A stretch of DNA of 51,326 nt from Eubacteriales bacterium (GTDB lineage Bacteria > Bacillota > Clostridia > Christensenellales > UMGS416). The position numbers and the translations under genes are program-made. The DNA is taken from positions 1 to 51,326 of the forward strand of contig JAQUVY010000004.1 of NCBI GenBank assembly GCA_028693155.1, read 5' to 3'. The notes below the pieces were generated by a model. That model was not told where the DNA came from. It searched no databases and was given only the letters and a program-made list of their open reading frames with translations. Below, piece after piece: positions 30,358 to 39,729 of this stretch. How positions within the stretch are numbered: position 1 is the stretch's first letter; each line of letters begins with the position of its first letter.

Positions 30358-30386
30358 TTGCATTACCGGGAAAATGATTGTATACT
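30358..30386 (+). promoter_or_regulatory. S10 operon promoter
   Basis: TTGCAT (30358-30363), a 17-bp spacer and TATACT (30381-30386) lie about 175 bp before rpsJ. Confidence 0.8.
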
Positions 30387-30392
30387 TTAAAA

Positions 30393-30562
30393 GCTGCCGT
30401 TCTATGGGAAGAGGTGGGAGGTTGCTTCTGCGACCTTGGCAGAGGGTTTTTCCACCGACAATAGTCCGAATGATCGGGCGACGGGTCACCGTCGCGATTC
30501 ATTTTAATCGCGGCACACGCGGCAGAGTGTACATGACCCGCAAATTAAAGGAGGGACTGAAA
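30393..30562 (+). promoter_or_regulatory. Structured 5' leader of the S10 operon
   Basis: The predicted 170-nt leader has three hairpins: aggttgc/gcgacct with a 4-nt loop (near 30419-30436), gcgacgg/ccgtcgc (near 30479-30495), and cgcgatt/aatcgcg (near 30493-30512). The last two share bases and could be alternatives. This would suit ribosomal-protein feedback or attenuation; it is not a match to a leader family I can name. Confidence 0.45.
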
Positions 30563-30871
30563 TTGCCTACCAGTAAAATCCGTATCAAGCTCAAGGCATT
30601 TGACCACAACCTCATCGACCAGTCGGCCGAGCGTATTGTGGAAACCGCCAAGAGAACCGGCGCCGTGGTCTCCGGACCCATTCCGCTTCCTACCGATAAG
30701 GAAATTGTGACCATCCTGCGCGCCCCGCACAAGTACAAGGACAGCCGCGAGCAGTTCGAGATCCGCACCCATAAGCGCCTCATCGACATCCTCGCCCCCA
30801 GCTCCCGCACCGTTGACTCGTTGATGCGCCTTGACCTTCCCGCCGGCGTAGATATCGAAATCAAGCTCTAA
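30563..30871 (+). CDS. rpsJ: 30S ribosomal protein S10
   Basis: S10 is part of the 30S head and, with NusB, of antitermination complexes. I set the start at TTG 30563, which has attaaaggagg at the right distance and gives the expected 102 residues ([15 protein letters not shown]); the much longer open frame runs through the leader. SGPIPLPT and [15 protein letters not shown] are family landmarks. It is the first gene of the S10-spc-alpha cluster. Confidence 0.97.
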   Translation: MPTSKIRIKLKAFDHNLIDQSAERIVETAKRTGAVVSGPIPLPTDKEIVTILRAPHKYKDSREQFEIRTHKRLIDILAPSSRTVDSLMRLDLPAGVDIEIKL

Positions 30872-30890
30872 GCCGTAAGGAGGCAGAAAG

Positions 30891-31520
30891 ATGAAGAAAG
30901 CAATTCTTGGAACCAAAGTGGGCATGACCCAGATCTTCAATGAAGACGGCTCTGTCACCCCTGTGACCGTGGTCGAAGCGGGTCCGTGCTATGTGATGCG
31001 CAAAAAGACGGTGGAAACCGACGGCTATCAGGCCCTTTGCGTTGGCTTCGGCGCCATCCGTGAAAAGCTTGTCAACCAGCCCGACAAGGGTCAGTTCAAG
31101 AAGGCGGGCATCGAGCCCACCCGTTACATCCGCGAATTCCGTCTGGACGATATTGCCAGCTACGAAGTCGGTCAGCCCATCAAGGCTGACGTATTCTCCG
31201 CCGGCGACATCATTGACGTGATCGGCACCAGCAAGGGCCACGGCTTTACCGGCCCCATCAAACGCTGGAACCTCTCCCGCGGCCCCATGGCTCACGGCTC
31301 CAAATATCACCGTGGTCTGGGCTCCATGGGCGCAGGCACCAGCCCCGGCCATGTTTTCAAAAACAAGAAGATGGCCGGCCACTGGGGCGATGAAAAGATC
31401 ACCATCCAGAACCTGGAAGTGGTTCGCGTCGATGCTGAGCGCAATATGATTCTGATCAAGGGTTCGGTTCCCGGCGTCACCGGCAGCCTCCTGGTCATCC
31501 GCAACGCCATTAAGAAGTAA
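30891..31520 (+). CDS. rplC: 50S ribosomal protein L3
   Basis: L3 is an early assembly protein of the 50S whose central extension reaches toward the peptidyl transferase centre. The 209-residue protein starts [16 protein letters not shown] and has the extension [20 protein letters not shown] with the usual [13 protein letters not shown] after it. RBS aaggagg; 19 bp after rpsJ. Confidence 0.98.
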   Translation: MKKAILGTKVGMTQIFNEDGSVTPVTVVEAGPCYVMRKKTVETDGYQALCVGFGAIREKLVNQPDKGQFKKAGIEPTRYIREFRLDDIASYEVGQPIKADVFSAGDIIDVIGTSKGHGFTGPIKRWNLSRGPMAHGSKYHRGLGSMGAGTSPGHVFKNKKMAGHWGDEKITIQNLEVVRVDAERNMILIKGSVPGVTGSLLVIRNAIKK

Positions 31521-31537
31521 TCGAGGAGGAAGCAGCA

Positions 31538-32161
31538 ATGCCTAAAGTTGATGTATACAACCTTGAAGGCAAGCAGGTCAGTCAGATTGAGCTGTCCGAC
31601 GCCATTTTCGGCATCGAGCCCAACGCGCCTGCCATGCATCAAGTGATCGTCGCCCATCTGGCCAAATGCCGCCAGGGCACACAGTCCGCTCTGACCCGCT
31701 CTGAAGTGAGCGGCGGCGGCAAAAAGCCCTGGAAGCAGAAGGGCACCGGCCATGCCCGCCAGGGTTCCACCCGCGCGCCCCAGTGGCGTCACGGCGGTAT
31801 GGTTTTCGCGGTGAAGCCCCGCGATTATACCCAGAAGGTCAACAAGAAGGTCCGCCGTCTGGCGATGAAATCCGCCTTTTCCAGCAAGGTGCTGGACAGC
31901 AACCTTATCGTGCTGGAAGGCTTGGAGCTCGCCCAGGGCAAGACCCGTGAACTGAAAAATGTGCTCAGCGCGCTGAATGTGTCGGGCAAGGCCCTCATCG
32001 TCACCAATGACATCAATGAGAACCTGCGCCGTGCCGCCGCCAACTTGGAGGGCGTCAAGCCCGCCATCCCCGGCATCCTGAATGTGTATGATCTGATTCG
32101 TTACGACAAGCTGGTCATCACCGCTGACGCTCTGAAAAAAGTTGAGGAGGTGTATGTCTGA
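31538..32161 (+). CDS. rplD: 50S ribosomal protein L4
   Basis: L4 lines the peptide exit tunnel; in E. coli it also represses its own S10 operon. The 207-residue protein has the extended loop with [20 protein letters not shown] and WRHGG. Its TGA stop shares one base with the rplW ATG. TGA here acts as a normal stop codon, relevant to the spoIIE case. Confidence 0.98.
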   Translation: MPKVDVYNLEGKQVSQIELSDAIFGIEPNAPAMHQVIVAHLAKCRQGTQSALTRSEVSGGGKKPWKQKGTGHARQGSTRAPQWRHGGMVFAVKPRDYTQKVNKKVRRLAMKSAFSSKVLDSNLIVLEGLELAQGKTRELKNVLSALNVSGKALIVTNDINENLRRAAANLEGVKPAIPGILNVYDLIRYDKLVITADALKKVEEVYV

Positions 32162-32463
32162 TGACTTTAGCTCAGGATATCATCATTCGCCCGGTTCTCA
32201 CCGAGAAGAGCTATGACAACATGGCTGCCAAGAAGTACACCTTTGAAGTGGCCAAGAATGCCAGCAAGCCCCAGATCTGCTGGGCTGTGGAGACCCTCTT
32301 CGCCGGAACCAAGGTAGAAAAGGTCAACACGCTGTATCGCAGAGGCAAGCTGAAGCGCATGGGTCGTTTCGAAGGGACCCGCGCCACGCGCAAGTTCGCC
32401 GTGGTGAAGCTGACTGCCGACAGCAAGGGTATTGAGTTCTTCGAAGGCATGGCTCAGGATTGA
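32161..32463 (+). CDS. rplW: 50S ribosomal protein L23
   Basis: L23 sits at the tunnel exit and docks trigger factor and SRP. The 100-residue protein has the family layout [12 protein letters not shown] near the start and a basic loop ([17 protein letters not shown]). It overlaps rplD by one base; the upstream RBS is ttgaggaggtg. Confidence 0.97.
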   Translation: MTLAQDIIIRPVLTEKSYDNMAAKKYTFEVAKNASKPQICWAVETLFAGTKVEKVNTLYRRGKLKRMGRFEGTRATRKFAVVKLTADSKGIEFFEGMAQD

Positions 32464-32481
32464 TAAGGGAGGAAACGACTG

Positions 32482-33315
32482 ATGGCAGTTAAGAAATATA
32501 AACCGACGACTCCCTCGCGCCGTTTTACGACGACGCTGTCCAGGGAGGAGATCACCAGCCGCAATGCCGAGCCCTCGCTGCTCGAGTCGCTGAAGATCAA
32601 CAGCGGCCGCAACAACCAGGGTCGCATTACCGTGCGTCATCGCGGCGGTCAGGTTCGCCGGATGTACCGCAAGATCGACTTCAAGCGCGCCAAGGATCAG
32701 GTGCCCGCCAAGGTGGCCACCATTGAGTACGATCCCAACCGCTCCGCAAACATCGCGCTGCTGCACTACATCGACGGCAGCAAAGCCTACATCCTGGCTC
32801 CTGTGGGCCTGAAGGTGGGCGACACCGTCATGAGCGGTGAAGGCGCCGACATTATGCCGGGCAACGCGCTGCCCATTAAGAACATCCCGCTGGGCACCAT
32901 GGTGCACAACGTGGAAATGACCCCCGGAAAGGGTGGCCAGATCGCCCGCGCCGCCGGCAATGCCGCTCAGGTGATGGCTAAGGAAGGCGCCATGGCGCAG
33001 CTGAGACTGCCCTCCGGCGAGATCCGCTACATCTCCATGGATTGCAAAGCCACCATCGGCCAGGTCGGCAACCTCGACCACGAGAACGTGTCTTTGGGCA
33101 AGGCCGGCCGCAAACGCCACATGGGCTTCCGTCCCACCGTCCGCGGCGTGGTCATGAACCCGAACGACCATCCCCACGGCGGCGGCGAAGGCAAGTCCCC
33201 CATCGGTATGCCCGGTCCTGTAACCCCCTGGGGCAAGCCCACCTTGGGTTACAAAACCCGCAAGCATAAGAACCTGAGCGACAAGTACATCGTACGTCGC
33301 CGCGATAAGAAGTAA
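32482..33315 (+). CDS. rplB: 50S ribosomal protein L2
   Basis: L2 is required for subunit joining and peptidyl transferase assembly. The 277-residue protein has the conserved C-terminal [16 protein letters not shown], including the His of the family (HPHGGG), and the RNA-binding N-terminal [13 protein letters not shown] is gggagga, 18 bp after rplW. Confidence 0.98.
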   Translation: MAVKKYKPTTPSRRFTTTLSREEITSRNAEPSLLESLKINSGRNNQGRITVRHRGGQVRRMYRKIDFKRAKDQVPAKVATIEYDPNRSANIALLHYIDGSKAYILAPVGLKVGDTVMSGEGADIMPGNALPIKNIPLGTMVHNVEMTPGKGGQIARAAGNAAQVMAKEGAMAQLRLPSGEIRYISMDCKATIGQVGNLDHENVSLGKAGRKRHMGFRPTVRGVVMNPNDHPHGGGEGKSPIGMPGPVTPWGKPTLGYKTRKHKNLSDKYIVRRRDKK

Positions 33316-33330
33316 GGAGGTCTGTAGGAT

Positions 33331-33609
33331 ATGAGCAGAAGCGTCAAGAAGGGGCCATATGTATTTGACCGTCTTTACAAGAAGATCGTCGAATTGAACA
33401 ACAACAATCAAAAGCAGGTCATTAAGACCTGGTCGCGTGCTTCGACCATCTTCCCCGATTTCGTGGGACACACCATCGCGGTGCACGACGGACGCAAGCA
33501 TGTGCCGGTTTACGTCACCGAGGATATGGTGGGTCACAAGCTGGGTGAGTTCGCCCCCACCCGCACATTCCGCGGTCATGCCGGCGAGAAATCCAGCAAG
33601 GTGAGGTAA
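33331..33609 (+). CDS. rpsS: 30S ribosomal protein S19
   Basis: S19 is in the 30S head and helps form the subunit bridge near the A site. The 92-residue protein has [10 protein letters not shown] at the start, [19 protein letters not shown], and the C-terminal [15 protein letters not shown] taaggaggt; 15 bp after rplB. Confidence 0.98.
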   Translation: MSRSVKKGPYVFDRLYKKIVELNNNNQKQVIKTWSRASTIFPDFVGHTIAVHDGRKHVPVYVTEDMVGHKLGEFAPTRTFRGHAGEKSSKVR

Positions 33610-33620
33610 GGAGGAAGATC

Positions 33621-34022
33621 ATGGCAACCAGACAGAAAACCAAGACGGCCAAGCGTCAGGAAACCGCCGAGAAGCGGCCTCACGCCACCGCCCGTTATAT
33701 CCGGATATCCTCCAGCAAGGTCAAGATCGTCATCGATCTGATTCGCGGTAAGCAGGTAGACGAGGCGCTGACCATTTTGCGCTTCACGCCCAAGGCCGCT
33801 TCTCCCGAGGTGGAGAAGGTGCTGCGCAGCGCGATTGCCAACGCGGAGAACAACCTGGAGATGAACCGCGACGAGCTGTATGTTGCGGACATTCGTGCCG
33901 ATCAGGGCCCCACGCTGAAGCGCTATCGCCCCCGCTCCCGCGGTATGGCGAACCCCATTTTGAAGCGCACCAGCCACATTTCCGTGATCCTTGACCGCAA
34001 GGCAGAAAAGGAGGAAGCCTGA
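33621..34022 (+). CDS. rplV: 50S ribosomal protein L22
   Basis: L22 contributes its long hairpin to the exit tunnel. The 133-residue protein has [23 protein letters not shown] near the start and the hairpin ending in [18 protein letters not shown]. There is a basic N-terminal extension of about 20 residues. RBS taaggagga; the stop overlaps the rpsC start by one base. Confidence 0.97.
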   Translation: MATRQKTKTAKRQETAEKRPHATARYIRISSSKVKIVIDLIRGKQVDEALTILRFTPKAASPEVEKVLRSAIANAENNLEMNRDELYVADIRADQGPTLKRYRPRSRGMANPILKRTSHISVILDRKAEKEEA

Positions 34023-34699
34023 TGGGCCAGAAAGTGAATCCCCACGGCGCGCGTGTCGGCGTCATCAAGAACTGGGACGCTCGTTGGTATGCCAACAAGA
34101 AGAACTTTGCTGATCTCCTCATGGAAGACCAGAAGGTTCGTAAGTTCCTGAAAGAAAAGCTGTACCCCGCCGGTATTTCCCGTATTGAGATTGAACGTTT
34201 CCCCAGCAAGATCATCATCGGCATTCGTGCCGCTAAGCCCGGCATCATCATTGGCCGCGGCGGCGCCGGCATCGAAGCCCTGAAGAAAGAGCTGGAGGCG
34301 ATGCTGCCCGGCAAAACCGTCAATATCAACATCTTCGAGATCAAGAATATCGACGGCGACGCTCAGCTGGTGGCCGAGTCCATCGCTGCGCAGATCGAAA
34401 AGCGTATTTCCTTCCGCCGCGCCATGAAGCAGGCGCTCACCCGTGCCAACAAAGCGGGCGTCAAGGGCATTAAAACCATGGTGTCCGGCCGTCTGGGCGG
34501 CGCGGACATCGCCCGTACCGAAGGCTACCACGAGGGCAGCATTCCCCTGCAGACCCTGCGCGCGGACATCGAATACGGCTTTGCCGAAGCGAAAACCACC
34601 TATGGCCGCATTGGCTGCAAGGTGTGGATCTATAAGGGCGAGGTTATGCCTACCAAAAAGCGCGTGACCGCCGAGCCCAAGCAGGAAGGGGGCAAATAA
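34022..34699 (+). CDS. rpsC: 30S ribosomal protein S3
   Basis: S3 forms the mRNA entry channel. The 225-residue protein begins [16 protein letters not shown], has the KH-domain motif [12 protein letters not shown], and the C-terminal domain with [12 protein letters not shown]. It overlaps rplV by one base, so translation is coupled. Confidence 0.98.
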   Translation: MGQKVNPHGARVGVIKNWDARWYANKKNFADLLMEDQKVRKFLKEKLYPAGISRIEIERFPSKIIIGIRAAKPGIIIGRGGAGIEALKKELEAMLPGKTVNINIFEIKNIDGDAQLVAESIAAQIEKRISFRRAMKQALTRANKAGVKGIKTMVSGRLGGADIARTEGYHEGSIPLQTLRADIEYGFAEAKTTYGRIGCKVWIYKGEVMPTKKRVTAEPKQEGGK

Positions 34700-34702
34700 G
34701 CC

Positions 34703-35149
34703 ATGTTGATGCCCAAACGCGTCAAGCATAGAAAACAGCATCGCGGCCGCATGACCGGCCGGGCCCTGCGCGGCAACACCGTGACCTACGGTGATTTCGG
34801 CCTGCAGGCCATGGAACCCGCTTGGGTTACCAGCCAGCAGATCGAGGCTGCCCGTGTGGCTATGACCCGTTACATGCGCCGTGGCGGCCGTGTGTGGACC
34901 AAAATATTCCCCGATAAGTCGGTAACCAAGAAGCCGGCCGAAACCCGCATGGGCTCCGGTAAGGGCTCGCCCGAGTACTGGGTGGCCGTTGTTCTGCCCG
35001 ATCGCGTTATGTTCGAGGTAGCCGATGTGCCCGAGGAAACTGCCCGCGAAGCGCTTCGCCTGGCCGCCCACAAGCTGCCTTTGAAGTGCAAGATTATCGC
35101 CCGTGCCGACCAGAAAGCCGCCGGCACTGCAGAAACGGACGGTGAATAA
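34703..35149 (+). CDS. rplP: 50S ribosomal protein L16
   Basis: L16 organises the A-site tRNA-binding region of the 50S. The 148-residue protein has [15 protein letters not shown] after a two-residue extension, and the family stretch [27 protein letters not shown] kept ATG 34703, best placed after the ggaaggggg RBS; ATG 34709 would give the more usual N-terminus. Confidence 0.97.
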   Translation: MLMPKRVKHRKQHRGRMTGRALRGNTVTYGDFGLQAMEPAWVTSQQIEAARVAMTRYMRRGGRVWTKIFPDKSVTKKPAETRMGSGKGSPEYWVAVVLPDRVMFEVADVPEETAREALRLAAHKLPLKCKIIARADQKAAGTAETDGE

Positions 35150-35151
35150 CA

Positions 35152-35355
35152 GTGAAAGCCAATAAGATCAGAGAGCTGTCCACCGAAGAGCTGAACGCCA
35201 AGCTCGGCGATTTGAAGACAGAGTTGTTCAACCTCAGATTTCAGCAGGCCACCGGCCAGCTGCAAAACCCCATGAAACTGAACGATTGCAAAAAAGACAT
35301 GGCCCGTATTAAGACCGTCCTCCGTGAGCGTGAGCTGGGTCTCAAGCGTGCGTAA
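35152..35355 (+). CDS. rpmC: 50S ribosomal protein L29
   Basis: This 67-residue two-helix protein near the tunnel exit has the family motifs [23 protein letters not shown] and a terminal [11 protein letters not shown]. It starts at a GTG two bases after the rplP stop, so it probably depends on coupled translation. Confidence 0.95.
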   Translation: MKANKIRELSTEELNAKLGDLKTELFNLRFQQATGQLQNPMKLNDCKKDMARIKTVLRERELGLKRA

Positions 35356-35380
35356 GTAAGGTGAAGGGAGGAAATTGAAG

Positions 35381-35641
35381 ATGACCGAAGCTAGAAACCT
35401 GCGAAAAACCCGCGTCGGCACCGTGGTCTCTGACAAAATGGACAAGACCGCCGTTGTCGTCATCAAGGATAAATACAAGCATCCGATCTATGGCAAGACC
35501 ATCAACCTCACCAAGCGCCTGAAGGCTCACGACGAAGAGAATCAGTGCGGCATCGGCGATGTGGTGGAAGTCATGGAAACCCGTCCCATCTCCAAGGAGA
35601 AGCATTGGAGAGTCATTCGTATCGTAGAGAAGGCTAAGTAA
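35381..35641 (+). CDS. rpsQ: 30S ribosomal protein S17
   Basis: S17 is a primary 16S-binding protein with an OB fold. The 86-residue protein has [16 protein letters not shown] and the terminal [14 protein letters not shown] prefer ATG 35381, 9 nt after gaagggagg, over the in-frame TTG 35375, which is too near the RBS. Confidence 0.96.
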   Translation: MTEARNLRKTRVGTVVSDKMDKTAVVVIKDKYKHPIYGKTINLTKRLKAHDEENQCGIGDVVEVMETRPISKEKHWRVIRIVEKAK

Positions 35642-35667
35642 GAGCGTCGAGAAGGAGGCAACAAGCC

Positions 35668-36036
35668 ATGATCCAACCCCAAACCAGGCTTAAGGTCGCC
35701 GACAATACCGGCGCCAAAGAGTTGATGACCATCCGCGTGATGGGCGGTTCTTTCCGCGATCACTGCAACATCGGTGATGTTGTGGTGGCCTCGGTGAAGA
35801 GCGCGACCCCCGGCGGCGTGGTCAAAAAAGGTGACGTAGTCAAGGCAGTCATCGTGCGCAGCCGTCGCGGCATTAAGCGTAACGATGGTACCTATATCCG
35901 CTTTGACGATAACGCCGCCGTCATCATTGACAACCAGAAACAGCCGCGCGGCACCCGTATTTTTGGGCCCGTGGCCAGGGAATTGCGCGAGAAGGAATAC
36001 ATGCGTATTGTTTCTCTGGCACCCGAAGTGCTGTAA
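35668..36036 (+). CDS. rplN: 50S ribosomal protein L14
   Basis: L14 forms intersubunit bridges. The 122-residue protein has the diagnostic [20 protein letters not shown] start and the C-terminal [19 protein letters not shown] gaaggaggc. It is the first gene of the classical spc segment, continuous here with the S10 segment. Confidence 0.98.
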   Translation: MIQPQTRLKVADNTGAKELMTIRVMGGSFRDHCNIGDVVVASVKSATPGGVVKKGDVVKAVIVRSRRGIKRNDGTYIRFDDNAAVIIDNQKQPRGTRIFGPVARELREKEYMRIVSLAPEVL

Positions 36037-36047
36037 GGAGGCCCGAC

Positions 36048-36359
36048 ATGCACGTCAAAAAGAACGACAAAGTAATGGTGATGTCCGGCAAGGACGCCGG
36101 AACCATCGGCAAGGTGCTGGTGGCTTTCCCCCAAGAGGGTAAGGTCATCGTGGAAGGCGTGAACATGGTCACGCACCATGTCAAGCCCCGCAACACCCAG
36201 GAGCAGGGCGGCCGCGTTAAGCGGGAAGGCGCCATTTACGCCGCGAAGGTGATGCCCGTGTGCGGAAAGTGCAATAAGCCGACCCGTGTGCGCAACAAGA
36301 TTCTTGAAAACGGCGATAAAGTCCGCGTGTGCGCCCGTTGCGGCGAAACGCTGGATTGA
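36048..36359 (+). CDS. rplX: 50S ribosomal protein L24
   Basis: L24 starts 50S assembly. The 103-residue protein has an N-terminal KOW motif (VKKNDKVMVMSGKDAG), and a zinc-ribbon-like C-terminal half with C-x2-C pairs (VCGKCNKP and VCARCGE). Those cysteines suggest a C+ (zinc-binding) form, in line with the zinc forms of S14, S4 and Adk in this window. It ends in TGA. Confidence 0.97.
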   Translation: MHVKKNDKVMVMSGKDAGTIGKVLVAFPQEGKVIVEGVNMVTHHVKPRNTQEQGGRVKREGAIYAAKVMPVCGKCNKPTRVRNKILENGDKVRVCARCGETLD

Positions 36360-36380
36360 TCGCGCAGGAGGTAAGATAAC

Positions 36381-36923
36381 GTGGCCCGACTGAAAGAGAA
36401 ATACGTAGCCGAAGTGGTACCGGCGCTGACGCAGCGTTTCGGTTATAAGAACGTCATGGAGGTACCCAAGCTGGTGAAGGTCGTGGTGAACATGGGTCTG
36501 GGCGATGCTAAGGACAACGCCCGCATCCTGGACAACGCCGTCTCCGAGCTGGGACTCATCACCGGCCAGAAGCCCATCGTGACCAAAGCACGCAAGTCCG
36601 TTGCAAACTTTAAGCTCCGCCAGGGCATGAGCATCGGTGCAAAGGTGACCCTGCGCAATGAGCAGATGTTTTCTTTTGTGGATAAGCTGTTCAACCTGGC
36701 CCTGCCCCGCGTCCGCGACTTCCGCGGTGTGTCCGGCACTGCTTTTGACGGCCGTGGCAACTATGCCATGGGTCTCAAGGAGCAGCTGATCTTCCCCGAG
36801 ATCAACTACGATCAGGTGGAAAAGGTTCGCGGCATGGACATTATTTTCGTTACAACAGCCAAGACCGACGAAGAAGCCAAGGCTCTGCTTGAGCTGATGG
36901 GCATGCCCTTCGAGCGGGCCTGA
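36381..36923 (+). CDS. rplE: 50S ribosomal protein L5
   Basis: L5 binds 5S rRNA and contacts P-site tRNA. The 180-residue protein has [17 protein letters not shown] and the C-terminal [16 protein letters not shown]. The start is GTG 36381 after caggaggta. Length and order match the family. Confidence 0.98.
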   Translation: MARLKEKYVAEVVPALTQRFGYKNVMEVPKLVKVVVNMGLGDAKDNARILDNAVSELGLITGQKPIVTKARKSVANFKLRQGMSIGAKVTLRNEQMFSFVDKLFNLALPRVRDFRGVSGTAFDGRGNYAMGLKEQLIFPEINYDQVEKVRGMDIIFVTTAKTDEEAKALLELMGMPFERA

Positions 36924-36943
36924 GCGGCAGGAGGTATCACAAA

Positions 36944-37129
36944 GTGGCAAAAACAAGTTTGAAAATTAAGCAGCAGAGAGAACCCAAGTTCTCTACCCGT
37001 GCCTATACGCGCTGCCGCATCTGCGGGCGACCCCACTCGGTGCTTCGCAAGTACGGCATCTGCCGCATTTGCTTCCGCGAGTTGGCTTATCGCGGTGAGA
37101 TCCCCGGCGTGCGCAAGGCCAGCTGGTAA
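36944..37129 (+). CDS. rpsZ: 30S ribosomal protein S14, zinc-binding type
   Basis: This is the short, C+ form of S14 (61 residues), with Cys24, Cys27, Cys40 and Cys43 forming the zinc ribbon (CRICGRP and CRICFRE). It starts at a GTG after caggaggta and ends in KASW, as usual for this form. Zinc-free paralogues elsewhere in the genome are possible. Confidence 0.97.
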   Translation: MAKTSLKIKQQREPKFSTRAYTRCRICGRPHSVLRKYGICRICFRELAYRGEIPGVRKASW

Positions 37130-37149
37130 ATACGAGGGAGGTAGAAGCG

Positions 37150-37551
37150 ATGTACGTAACCGATCCCATTGCCGATATGCTCACCCGTATCCGCAACGGT
37201 CTGGTAGCCAGACATTCGACGGTGGAAGTTCCCGCTTCCAACATGAAAAAGGCTATTGCTCAGATCCTGTTGGATGAGGGTTATATCAGCAATTTCAAAG
37301 CAGAAGATACTGACGACAAACAAGGCCGCATCGTCGTGACCCTGAAATACGGGCCCGGCGGTGTCAAGGTCATTCAAGGCATCAAGCGCATCAGCAAACC
37401 CGGTCTGCGCGTCTATGCCAATAAGGACCAGATTCCGAAGGTTCTGGGTGGTTTGGGTATCGCCATTTTGTCCACTTCTAAGGGCATTATGACCGATCGC
37501 CAGGCGCGCAAGCTTTCCGTGGGCGGCGAAGTGCTTGCCTACGTCTGGTAA
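37150..37551 (+). CDS. rpsH: 30S ribosomal protein S8
   Basis: S8 is a primary 16S-binding protein, and in E. coli the translational repressor of the spc operon. The 133-residue protein has [13 protein letters not shown] and the C-terminal [17 protein letters not shown] gggaggt; 20 bp after the S14 gene. Confidence 0.98.
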   Translation: MYVTDPIADMLTRIRNGLVARHSTVEVPASNMKKAIAQILLDEGYISNFKAEDTDDKQGRIVVTLKYGPGGVKVIQGIKRISKPGLRVYANKDQIPKVLGGLGIAILSTSKGIMTDRQARKLSVGGEVLAYVW

Positions 37552-37563
37552 TGGAGGTGCAAG

Positions 37564-38106
37564 ATGTCTCGAATTGGTAGAAAACCCATCGCCATCCCCG
37601 CCGGCGTCACTGTTACGGTGGCCGACGACAACACTGTCACGGTAAAGGGACCCAAAGGTACGCTGAGCCAGTGGGTGAACCCCAACATCACCGTGACCCA
37701 AGAAGGCGCCGAGCTGGTGCTGACCCGCTGCGACGATCAGAAGGAAAACCGCGCCAAGCACGGTCTGTACCGCAACCTGATCGCCAACATGGTCACCGGC
37801 GTGACCGAAGGCTATTCCAAAGAGCTGAACATCGTGGGCACGGGCTACCGTGTCGCGCTGGCCGGCAAGAAGCTGACCATCAACATTGGCTTCTCTCACC
37901 CTGTGGAATATACGGCCCCCGAAGGCATCTCCTTTGACGTGCCTGCCCCCAACCGCATCATCGTATCGGGCATTGACAAGCAGCTGGTCGGAGAAACCTC
38001 CGCTCAGATTCGCCGCATCAAGGAACCCGAACCTTACATGGGCAAGGGGATCCGCTACCTCAACGAGGTGGTCCGTCATAAGGAAGGCAAGACCGCAGGC
38101 AAATAG
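37564..38106 (+). CDS. rplF: 50S ribosomal protein L6
   Basis: L6 lies at the base of the stalk near the factor-binding site. The 180-residue protein has MSRIGRKPIAIPAGV at the start and the C-terminal EPYMGKGIRYLNEVVRHKEGK. RBS tggaggt, 12 bp after rpsH. Confidence 0.98.
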   Translation: MSRIGRKPIAIPAGVTVTVADDNTVTVKGPKGTLSQWVNPNITVTQEGAELVLTRCDDQKENRAKHGLYRNLIANMVTGVTEGYSKELNIVGTGYRVALAGKKLTINIGFSHPVEYTAPEGISFDVPAPNRIIVSGIDKQLVGETSAQIRRIKEPEPYMGKGIRYLNEVVRHKEGKTAGK

Positions 38107-38124
38107 TGAAAGGAGTTAATTGAC

Positions 38125-38493
38125 ATGCTGAATAAGGCAGATAAAAACCTGGTTCGGACAAAGCGTCACTACCGTGTGCGCAATCGTGTCGCGGGCACTG
38201 CCGAGCGTCCTCGCTTGAATGTGTATCGCAGCCTGAACCATATTTATGCGCAGGTCATTGACGATGTACAGGGTCACACCATTGCCTGTGCATCCACCAC
38301 GGAAAAGGACGCCCGCGCCGCCGTGGCCGAGATGACCAAGGTCGATGCAGCCAAGTATATCGGCAAGCTGATTGGCGAAAGAGCCATGGCCAAGGGTGTG
38401 GAGGCCGTTGTGTTTGACCGCGGCGGTTACCTGTACACCGGACGCATCGCGTCCCTGGCCGACGGCGCTCGCGAAGCCGGGCTGAAATTCTAA
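38125..38493 (+). CDS. rplR: 50S ribosomal protein L18
   Basis: L18 binds 5S rRNA. The 122-residue protein has the basic N-terminus [21 protein letters not shown] and [22 protein letters not shown] at the end. RBS gaaaggag, 18 bp after rplF. Confidence 0.98.
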   Translation: MLNKADKNLVRTKRHYRVRNRVAGTAERPRLNVYRSLNHIYAQVIDDVQGHTIACASTTEKDARAAVAEMTKVDAAKYIGKLIGERAMAKGVEAVVFDRGGYLYTGRIASLADGAREAGLKF

Positions 38494-38509
38494 GGGAGGA
38501 TAAGAGCAA

Positions 38510-39010
38510 ATGCAAAATTTCGATCCCAATACCCTGGATCTGAAGGAACGGCTCGTTTTCGTCAACCGCGTTGCAAAGGTCGTCAAGGGCGGCCGTAATT
38601 TCCGCTTCACCGCGCTGATGGTGGTGGGCGATGGAAACGGACACGTGGGTGTGGGCATGGGCAAAGCAGCCGAAATTCCCGAAGCGATTCGCAAGGGCGT
38701 AGAGGATGCCAAGAAGAATATGGTAAGCGTGCCCGTTCAGGGCAACAGCATCCCGCACGAGGTGCGCGGTCGTTTCGGCAAGGGCAATGTTTTGATGCTC
38801 CCCGCCGAAGAGGGCGCCGGCGTTATCGCAGGCGGCAACGTGCGTGCAGTGGTAGAGATGGCCGGCATTAAGGACATCCGCACCAAGTCTTACGGTTCCA
38901 ACAACCCGGTCAACAGCGTGAAAGCCGCGCTGGAAGGCCTCAAGCAGCTGCGCACTCCCGAACAGATCGCCGCGCTGCGTGGTAAGACCGTAGAGGAGAT
39001 CCTGGGCTGA
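38510..39010 (+). CDS. rpsE: 30S ribosomal protein S5
   Basis: S5 helps keep decoding accurate and lines the mRNA entry. The 166-residue protein has the double-stranded-RNA-like N-domain with [16 protein letters not shown] and the C-terminal [16 protein letters not shown]. Residues around [11 protein letters not shown] (the loop linked to spectinomycin in other bacteria) look ordinary. RBS gggagga. Confidence 0.98.
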   Translation: MQNFDPNTLDLKERLVFVNRVAKVVKGGRNFRFTALMVVGDGNGHVGVGMGKAAEIPEAIRKGVEDAKKNMVSVPVQGNSIPHEVRGRFGKGNVLMLPAEEGAGVIAGGNVRAVVEMAGIKDIRTKSYGSNNPVNSVKAALEGLKQLRTPEQIAALRGKTVEEILG

Positions 39011-39071
39011 CCGCCACAGGCACCCTGAACAATAACGGGGCGCATTCGTCCCATACCGGAGGTTAAGCAAA

Positions 39072-39266
39072 ATGACTCAACAAGCTGGAAAGCAGTTGAA
39101 GATAACGCTTGTGAGAAGCGCATGCAGCGCCAAGCCTAAGATCAAGGCGACGGTAGCGGCCATGGGCCTCGGCAAGCTCCACCACTCCGTAGTGCTTCCA
39201 GACAATGATGCAGTGCGCGGCATGATTTTTGCCGTGCGACATCTTGTCGAAGTGCAGGAAATGTAA
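39072..39266 (+). CDS. rpmD: 50S ribosomal protein L30
   Basis: This small 50S protein has 64 residues and the family stretch LKITLVRSACSAKPKIKATV then MGLGKLHHSVVLPD. It follows rpsE after a 61-bp spacer that carries the ggaggt RBS. Confidence 0.96.
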   Translation: MTQQAGKQLKITLVRSACSAKPKIKATVAAMGLGKLHHSVVLPDNDAVRGMIFAVRHLVEVQEM

Positions 39267-39284
39267 GAGCGGAGGTCGCAGAAT

Positions 39285-39728
39285 ATGAAATTGCATGAAA
39301 TTCAACCCGCGCTGGGTCACCGTGAGGTGGAAAAGCGCAAGGGCCGTGGCCACGGATCGGGCAACGGCAAAACCGCAGGCCGCGGCCAAAAGGGTCAGTG
39401 GTCCCGCTCGGGCGGCGGTGTCCGTCCCGGCTTCGAAGGCGGCCAAATGCCGCTGTTCATGCGCTTGCCCAAGCGCGGCTTTAAGAACCATTTCCGCGTG
39501 GAGTTCGCCGAGGTGAACGTGGGAGCACTGAACATCTTCCCCGCTGGCTCGGAAGTGACCCCTGCGGCGCTGGTAGAGGCCGGCCTGGTGCGCGCGAACA
39601 TGTCCAAGAACGTCAAGATCATGGGCAAGGGCGAGCTGGATCGGGATCTGAAGGTCTCGGCCCATAAGTTTACGGCGAGCGCCAAGGAGAAAATTGAAGC
39701 TGCTAAGGGCAGCGCTGAGGTGATCTGA
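39285..39728 (+). CDS. rplO: 50S ribosomal protein L15
   Basis: L15 is a late-assembly 50S protein. The 147-residue protein has the glycine-rich basic N-terminal segment ([16 protein letters not shown]) and [21 protein letters not shown] cggaggt. The stop lies 1 bp before the secY ATG. Confidence 0.98.
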   Translation: MKLHEIQPALGHREVEKRKGRGHGSGNGKTAGRGQKGQWSRSGGGVRPGFEGGQMPLFMRLPKRGFKNHFRVEFAEVNVGALNIFPAGSEVTPAALVEAGLVRANMSKNVKIMGKGELDRDLKVSAHKFTASAKEKIEAAKGSAEVI

Positions 39729-39729
39729 G

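Noticed and set aside
30374-30562. N-terminal extension of S10
   Set aside because: The longer frame would translate the promoter-proximal leader; the TTG at 30563 has an excellent RBS and gives the normal S10 N-terminus.
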